NCBI GenBank assembly: GCA_021805275.1
Contig: JAJZFQ010000036.1
Span: forward strand, 1 to 10,722
DNA length: 10,722 nt
Direction: 5' to 3'
Origin: Pseudomonadota bacterium
GTDB lineage: Bacteria > Pseudomonadota > Gammaproteobacteria > Steroidobacterales > Steroidobacteraceae
Shown here: piece by piece, positions 6,703 to 10,722 of the stretch
How the letters are laid out: every line of letters begins with the position of its first letter
Numbering within the stretch: position 1 is the first letter of the stretch
Translations under genes and position numbers: made by a program
Notes under the pieces: generated by a model
Told to the model about the DNA's origin: nothing
What the model saw: the letters and a program-made list of their open reading frames with translations, nothing else
Database searches by the model: none

Positions 6703-7797
6703 ATGCTCGAGGATCAATCGACCTTGACGGGTGAGTGCCCGGCGGGCACGCACAATGACGTGGATCTGAGGCGGACGGCTGCGAATCCCGATTATTGGTA
6801 TCCGCTGGCGTGGTCCGATGAGCTCAAGGCGGGGCAGATTCTCGGGCGCCGGTTCGCCGGTGAGCCGATCGCGCTGTATCGCGGTGAGAGCGGGCGGGTC
6901 TTTGCGCTGGAAGACCGGTGTGCGCACCGCCAGGTGCCGCTGCACCTCGGTGTGGTCACCGGGGACGTCCTGAAGTGCCACTATCATGGCTGGGCGTACG
7001 ATTGCTCGGGGAAATGCACGGATGTGCCGTATCTGGGCAAGGAGCGCCGTCCGAACGGGGTGCGCAGCTACCCGGTCCGCGAGATCGACGGTCTCATTTT
7101 CATCTTCCCCGGTAAGGCCGAACTGGCCGAAGAACGCCTGCCGAGTTCGCTCGGTGCGTCTCAACGACGCGACTACAAGACCCGGCGTCTGAACCGTGAA
7201 GTCGCCTGCCATTATACGTTCATGCACGAGAACCTCTTCGACATGAACCACCAGTTCATGCACCGCAAGCAGATGGGCTCGATCCGTGCCAGCTGCCTCG
7301 GGCGCAACCATGGGGAGCGATGGGCGGAGGTCGAGTACAGCTTCAGCCGAAGCGAGGGCAAGTCTACGGTCGGCGAGCGCGTGATCGTCGACATGATGCG
7401 CAGCCGCGGCGAGGAACGGCAGGATTTCCGCGATCACATGCGCATCCGCACCGATTATCCGTCGCAGAGTCTCAGGGTCTGGGTGGGCCGCAACATTCAG
7501 GAAACACAGGATCCGGTGCTCGAGGTGTGGTTGTGCTACACGCCGCTCGATGCCGAGCACCGCACCAACCGCACGTTCGGCTATCTGTCGGTGAAGAAGC
7601 CCCCGATCCCGGGACTGATCCACGTGGTCTGGCCATTCGTGGTGCACTTCACCGAGAACATCTTCCGCGAGGACCAGGAAATCGTCGAGCACGAGCAGCG
7701 TGCGCACGACGCCCAGGGCGCGGACTGGAACAACGAGGTGTTCCCACCAATCCGCGATCTGCGCGAGGTTCTCGCCCGCTGCGGCGTACCGCTCTGA
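6703..7797 (+). CDS. Rieske [2Fe-2S] non-heme iron oxygenase
   Basis: This 364-residue terminal oxygenase is of the ring-hydroxylating/demethylating type, which uses O2 and electrons from a reductase to hydroxylate or demethylate an organic substrate. The N-terminal Rieske domain (about 28-120) binds its cluster through C73-x-H75 and C92-x2-H95. The catalytic domain has the mononuclear iron facial triad: D180-x2-H183-x3-H187 (DMNHQFMH), with D324 in FREDQEIVE as the likely third ligand. All ligands are present, so it should be active. The overall form resembles the VanA/LigX/pheophorbide-oxygenase-like branch rather than two-subunit dioxygenases. The substrate cannot be read from sequence. 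ATG 6703 is preferred because AGGGGG lies just upstream and the Rieske domain begins soon after; the frame is open back to a TTG at 6661. No ferredoxin or reductase gene is adjacent. Confidence 0.9.
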   Translation: MLEDQSTLTGECPAGTHNDVDLRRTAANPDYWYPLAWSDELKAGQILGRRFAGEPIALYRGESGRVFALEDRCAHRQVPLHLGVVTGDVLKCHYHGWAYDCSGKCTDVPYLGKERRPNGVRSYPVREIDGLIFIFPGKAELAEERLPSSLGASQRRDYKTRRLNREVACHYTFMHENLFDMNHQFMHRKQMGSIRASCLGRNHGERWAEVEYSFSRSEGKSTVGERVIVDMMRSRGEERQDFRDHMRIRTDYPSQSLRVWVGRNIQETQDPVLEVWLCYTPLDAEHRTNRTFGYLSVKKPPIPGLIHVVWPFVVHFTENIFREDQEIVEHEQRAHDAQGADWNNEVFPPIRDLREVLARCGVPL

Positions 7798-7883
7798 GGA
7801 CGCGAAGAGGAGTGCCTCGAGCCGAGCCTCCGGGGAGGTAAACGGCACTGTCGCGTCGTGGGCGGGGGATTTGGAAACCGATC

Positions 7884-7918
7884 CGGTCGTCCTGACGTCT
7901 GCGACGTCAGGACGACCG
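7884..7918. terminator. Perfect 16-bp hairpin between convergent genes
   Basis: Arms at 7884-7899 and 7903-7918 are perfectly complementary (16 bp, starting CGGTCGTCCTGACGTC) with a 3-nt loop. It lies 86 nt after the Rieske stop and 48 nt past the end of the convergent PEP-CTERM gene. No T-run follows on either strand. It could block or end transcription from both sides, which would suit a convergent gap. Confidence 0.55.
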
Positions 7919-7966
7919 AAGAGAATCTCAGCGGAGGCGCGACCGGCGCGGCGCCGTGCTGCGGGG

Positions 7967-8722
7967 TCAGCTGCGCCGACCCAGGGCCGCGCGGCGGCGG
8001 CGCGAGGCGGCGAACCCGAGGCCCAGCAGACCGGCGGCCAGCAGCGCGAGCGAGCCGGGTTCCGGCATGCCGACGGTGGTGACGCCGTTCGTCTGGATGC
8101 TGAATGACAATCCGGCCTGCACCTGATTCATGTCATCGTAGAAGAGCAGGATGCGGTGCGATCCGGCACTGAGCGTCTGCGCGGTGCACGTCCCGAGGGT
8201 GTACGGGTGAACGCCGCCGAGATCGCAAACATTCATTCCGTCAAGGTACACGAACGCCGAGTCGTCCGCGCCGATGCCGAAGGTGACGTTCTCGGTGGTG
8301 GGGACATTGAGGTACCCGGAGAAGATCGCCGTGAGTCCGCCATTCGTATCGTTGGTGCCGGTACCGTTCGGCGGGAAAAAATTGGAGCTCTGATCGAAGG
8401 GCAGGGTGATCGTCCCGGTGCCCGTCTGCGTGACGTAGGTATTCAGTCCCGGACTCCACCAGGTCAGCTGGCCGTTGCTCAGATCCTGATTGCTCGGCAT
8501 CGTGCCGGAGTAGCTCGGGTTGAGCAGGGGTAATCCGTTCGGACCGAGGTTCGCCAGGACCTCGTTGGAGTACGTCCCGCAACACAGGGTGTTGTAGCTC
8601 GGATCATGGCTGGAGACTTCGAAATAGGTGGCCGAAAGCGTGCTCGCGTGAGCCAGTGCGCTGGCGAGGAGCGTCAGTGCGCTGGCGGCCAGCCAGTAAC
8701 GGGCGTGTTTCAGTACCGACAT
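7967..8722 (-). CDS. PEP-CTERM sorting-domain protein with a PA14-like domain
   Basis: This is a 251-residue exported surface protein. It has an N-terminal signal peptide (1-26, ending ALAHA) and a PA14/fibro-slime-type beta-sandwich (about 125-210) with the signature FGIGADDSAFVYLDG (149-162 region), a GG-H stretch and LSAGSHRILLFYDD. A C-terminal sorting signal starts at residue 220: PEP motif, hydrophobic helix, then a run of four arginines. In this family an exosortase recognises and cleaves the PEP-CTERM tail, often in bacteria making extracellular polysaccharide or floc. PA14-like domains commonly bind carbohydrate, so a matrix role is plausible but inferred. ATG 8722 is chosen because the signal peptide starts there and GGGAG lies about 8 nt upstream; the frame is open to 8824. 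A sigma-54-type promoter lies upstream at 8851-8868. No exosortase gene is in the window. Confidence 0.9.
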   Translation of the reverse strand: MSVLKHARYWLAASALTLLASALAHASTLSATYFEVSSHDPSYNTLCCGTYSNEVLANLGPNGLPLLNPSYSGTMPSNQDLSNGQLTWWSPGLNTYVTQTGTGTITLPFDQSSNFFPPNGTGTNDTNGGLTAIFSGYLNVPTTENVTFGIGADDSAFVYLDGMNVCDLGGVHPYTLGTCTAQTLSAGSHRILLFYDDMNQVQAGLSFSIQTNGVTTVGMPEPGSLALLAAGLLGLGFAASRRRRAALGRRS

Positions 8723-9089
8723 GAGCGTGACTCCCAGGTCTGAATCATGGCGTCCTCGCAGGTTCTGGCGTTGCCGGCTTCGTGGCCGCAGCACCCGCTC
8801 CGTGTTCCGTTCACCCGCTTGCACGCGGCCGACGGCACGCGGTCGAAATGCAGCAAAAATGATGCCAGGCGTGAATATTTATTTTGAAAACAAGGTGTTG
8901 TGAACTTTCAGATCTGAGGGATGCGGGTGATCTGTAAAAATTTCCGACGATTTCCACCCGCGCAACCCACCGGTGCTCCGAATTCGCTGCGCGCACCGGC
9001 GCTGCGACGGATCGATGCGCCGTGTCATATGGGTGTCAGGAAGGGCTGCGACACTGAGCGCCCCTGAGATCCCGACCCAGAGTTCTCCT
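8723..9089. other. Divergent intergenic region with an AT-richer core
   Basis: This 367-nt stretch lies between the divergent PEP-CTERM and propeller genes. About 8845-8945 is clearly richer in A/T than its surroundings. It contains the sigma-54 element at 8851-8868 and a CAGATCTG palindrome near 8910 with a GATCTG repeat about 20 nt further on, a possible activator site. If the propeller gene starts at an upstream codon (8973 or 9015), part of this region is coding. Confidence 0.55.
8851..8868 (-). promoter_or_regulatory. Sigma-54 (RpoN) promoter of the PEP-CTERM gene
   Basis: Read on the minus strand, the site is CTGGCATCATTTTTGCTG. It has the required GG (-24) and GC (-12) separated by exactly 10 nt, and it matches the YTGGCAC-N5-TTGCW consensus apart from T for the C of GGCAC. 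It points toward the PEP-CTERM gene, with the start codon about 120 nt downstream of the expected transcription start. PEP-CTERM genes are known to be controlled by RpoN with the PrsK/PrsR two-component pair in some floc-forming bacteria. Confidence 0.65.
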
Positions 9090-10208
9090 GTGACCGATAC
9101 CGTTCCCTCAATCCCGGCGCCGCTGCGCGTTCGTGCTCTGTGGATGCTGACGGTGGCGATCGCCGTTCTGGCCGGTGGCGCGGCGGCATCCGCGGCGCCG
9201 CTGCGGACGGCATTGCGGCGGGTGGGCGAGATTGCGGTTCCGGGACAGCCGCTGCGGACATTCGACATCGGCGATGTCAATGCGGCCGGGATCTATGCGT
9301 TCTCGGACCGTTCGAATCATGGTCTCGACCTGATTGATGCGTCGACCGGACGATTTCTGGGCCGTGCCGGCGGCTTCGGCCACGACGGTCCGAAGGGAGT
9401 GGTCGCGGTCGGAACGGGGACGTTCTGGGCCAGCGACGGCGACAGCGGAACGGTCAAAGTGGTGGACGTGCGAACCCGCAGGATCATCGCGAGCGTCCTG
9501 ACCGAGCGCGGCAAGACCACCGATGAGCTCACCTATGATCCGCGCGATCATTTGCTCGCCGTGGTCGCCAAGCACGACGGCCCCCCCATTCTCAATCTGA
9601 TCTCCACGCGCAGTCGCAAAGTGGTCGGACGCGTCACGCTCGCCGCCGCCACGGACGGGGCCGAGCAGCCGGCCTACGTGCCGGCGACCGGTCTGCTCTA
9701 TCTGTCACTGCCGGTGCTCCATCACGTCAAGGCCGAAGGCGCCATCGCGGTCATCAACCCGCGGACGCGCCGGCTGGTGAGGCTGATTCACGTGCGCCAG
9801 TGCATGCCGGCAGGGCTGGCGCTCGGGCCGCACACCGATCTGCTCGTCGGTTGCAGTGACGATGCCGTCACCGCCGGGTTCCCGGCGCATTCACTGATTC
9901 TCGATGCACGCTCGGGCAACATCGTCGCGCGCATCGTGCAGGTCGGCGGCTCGGACGAGGTGTATGCCGATCCGCGCGCGCACCGGTACTACCTGGCCGC
10001 GGTGAAAAATCCCGGCGGCCCGGTGCTCGGCATCGTCGATGCCCGTACGCGCCGCTGGATCGCGAATCTGCCGAGCGGACCGGATGCACTTTCCGTGGCG
10101 GCCGATCCGCGCAGCGGAAAAGTGTTCGTTCCGATTGCCGCGAGCCGCAACGGCGGCCCGTGCCGTGAGGGCTGCGTTGCGGTGTTCGCGCCGCGCGGAG
10201 TGAGCTGA
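9090..10208 (+). CDS. Secreted YncE-like (YVTN/WD40-like) beta-propeller protein
   Basis: This 372-residue protein has an N-terminal signal peptide (charged RVRAL, then a hydrophobic stretch at about 16-31, cleavage near 36). The rest is a repeat protein. A turn motif of the form D-x-R-(T/S)-x-x-(I/V) recurs at residues 83, 126, 172, 223, 272 and 317, a spacing of 43-51 residues, which marks successive propeller blades. This is the layout of YncE/YVTN-type proteins, generally periplasmic or extracellular binding proteins with no known enzymatic motif. The start is uncertain: GTG 9090 is chosen because it leaves a normal signal peptide, but ATG 9144, ATG 9015 and GTG 8973 are possible and none has a clear ribosome binding site. 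The gene diverges from the PEP-CTERM gene and is followed by a strong terminator. Confidence 0.8.
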   Translation: MTDTVPSIPAPLRVRALWMLTVAIAVLAGGAAASAAPLRTALRRVGEIAVPGQPLRTFDIGDVNAAGIYAFSDRSNHGLDLIDASTGRFLGRAGGFGHDGPKGVVAVGTGTFWASDGDSGTVKVVDVRTRRIIASVLTERGKTTDELTYDPRDHLLAVVAKHDGPPILNLISTRSRKVVGRVTLAAATDGAEQPAYVPATGLLYLSLPVLHHVKAEGAIAVINPRTRRLVRLIHVRQCMPAGLALGPHTDLLVGCSDDAVTAGFPAHSLILDARSGNIVARIVQVGGSDEVYADPRAHRYYLAAVKNPGGPVLGIVDARTRRWIANLPSGPDALSVAADPRSGKVFVPIAASRNGGPCREGCVAVFAPRGVS

Positions 10209-10226
10209 GCGCCTACCGACCCCCCT

Positions 10227-10291
10227 CAGGTTGGGATGCGCGTTCCCGCAAAGGTTTCCGATGCGGGACGCGCACCCCAACCTGTCTTTTT
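10227..10291 (+). terminator. Long-stem intrinsic terminator
   Basis: Arms at 10227-10250 and 10262-10284 pair over about 22 bp with one A-C mismatch and one bulged T, around an 11-nt loop. TCTTTTT follows directly (10285-10291). It starts 18 nt after the propeller stop codon. The stem is longer than typical, but the T-run makes the terminator call strong for the plus strand. Confidence 0.85.
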
Positions 10292-10299
10292 GCCGGATG

Positions 10300-10324
10300 G
10301 GTCGGCGCGGATGCTCAGCCGACC
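10300..10324 (-). terminator. Hairpin after the 48-codon ORF
   Basis: GGTCGGC (10300-10306) and GCCGACC (10318-10324) form a perfect 7-bp stem with an 11-nt loop. On the minus strand it begins about 10 nt after the small ORF's stop. No T-run follows, so it is a weak candidate. Confidence 0.3.
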
Positions 10325-10334
10325 GAGGGGCCGC

Positions 10335-10481
10335 TCAGAGCACGAGCACGATCACGACCTTCGTCTCGGGCGAGAGCGCCGTTTCATTGGCGCGCAGCAA
10401 CCGGTGCGACGGGCCGTCGCGGTACAGGACGCGCCCGCTGCTGCCGATCTCGATGTCTGACACCGGGGTTCTCATAGTCAT
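10335..10481 (-). CDS. Small 48-residue protein, function unknown
   Basis: A short ORF begins at ATG 10481 and is preceded by AGAGGAG (plus-strand 10489-10495) with a 7-nt spacer, the best Shine-Dalgarno sequence in the window. The predicted protein has a polar N-terminal half with a GSSGRVLYRDGPSHR stretch and a C-terminus ending in a hydrophobic beta-type run, KVVIVLVL. It has no signal peptide or transmembrane helix. The GRV...DG...KVVIV pattern faintly recalls a beta-barrel (OB-like) strand series, but no family can be named. The open frame runs further upstream, but that extension is arginine/proline-rich shadow sequence. It lies about 100 nt downstream of the partial minus-strand gene, possibly in the same transcript. 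Confidence 0.6.
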   Translation of the reverse strand: MTMRTPVSDIEIGSSGRVLYRDGPSHRLLRANETALSPETKVVIVLVL

Positions 10482-10581
10482 CGCGAAACTCCTCTGACGG
10501 TGGGGATGTGGGCGTGCCTGCCCCGATCGTTCGTCCTGCAACTGGAACGTACAAGAGGTGCCGTGCGTTCGCGGCTGCGCT

Positions 10582-10722
10582 TCAGCCTGCGGCGTACTCA
10601 CAGCTCGCCGCGGCGGCCGCAGGCACCGTGGTGACCCAGCCCGGCTTCTCCGGGTGGGTGATCCCGTAGGCCTGCCCCGGAACGCGGGCACCGCCCTTGC
10701 GATGCGTCACTGACAGGTCGGT
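10582..10722 (-). CDS. 3' end of an unrecognised gene, partial at the right edge
   Basis: The minus strand is open from the window edge to a TGA (plus-strand 10582-10584), giving 46 residues. The frame has strongly G/C-rich third positions, as in the confident genes here, and a credible composition, including GGARVPGQAYGITHPEKPGW. The end is alanine-rich with one Cys. The alternative minus frames either stop early or give low-complexity protein. I do not recognise the family from this tail. Confidence 0.45.
   Translation of the reverse strand, partial: TDLSVTHRKGGARVPGQAYGITHPEKPGWVTTVPAAAAASCEYAAG

Noticed and set aside
6685..7848. Minus-strand ORF of 387 codons opposite the Rieske gene
   Set aside because: The plus strand carries all Rieske and iron ligands in order; the antisense frame has no motifs.

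Overview
The window looks like chromosomal DNA from a GC-rich, Gram-negative proteobacterium, probably a gammaproteobacterium. The evidence is an LpxL-type lipid A acyltransferase, a PEP-CTERM surface protein with a sigma-54-type promoter, and GC-rich third codon positions. The species cannot be named from the sequence.

Region 1-2746 is a decaying accessory stretch. In order it holds: the 3' end of a PIN-domain (VapC/FitB-like) toxin; a frameshifted DUF4160 gene followed 5 nt later by an intact DUF2442 gene; two tandem minus-strand HTH_37/HigA-like antitoxin genes, one with a one-base C-terminal frameshift and neither with an intact toxin; the 3' quarter of a PLP-dependent group II decarboxylase; and about 600 nt with no convincing gene.

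Region 2747-10208 holds five well-formed genes, mostly transcribed alone. They are: a secreted S9 prolyl-oligopeptidase-like protein that has lost its catalytic Ser and His (2747-4738, +); an LpxL-family acyltransferase (5112-6119, -); a complete Rieske non-heme iron oxygenase (6703-7797, +); a PEP-CTERM protein with a PA14-like domain (7967-8722, -); and a secreted YncE-like beta-propeller (9090-10208, +). Convergent pairs are separated by inverted repeats. The PEP-CTERM and propeller genes diverge from an AT-richer region that carries a GG-N10-GC sigma-54 element.

The right edge carries a 48-codon minus-strand ORF with a near-ideal Shine-Dalgarno sequence and, upstream of it, the 3' end of an unrecognised minus-strand gene.

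The best leads are the pseudo-peptidase, the sigma-54 control of the PEP-CTERM gene, the toxin-antitoxin graveyard, and the three-segment competing hairpin at 5017-5074. I see no complete, clearly novel multi-gene system.
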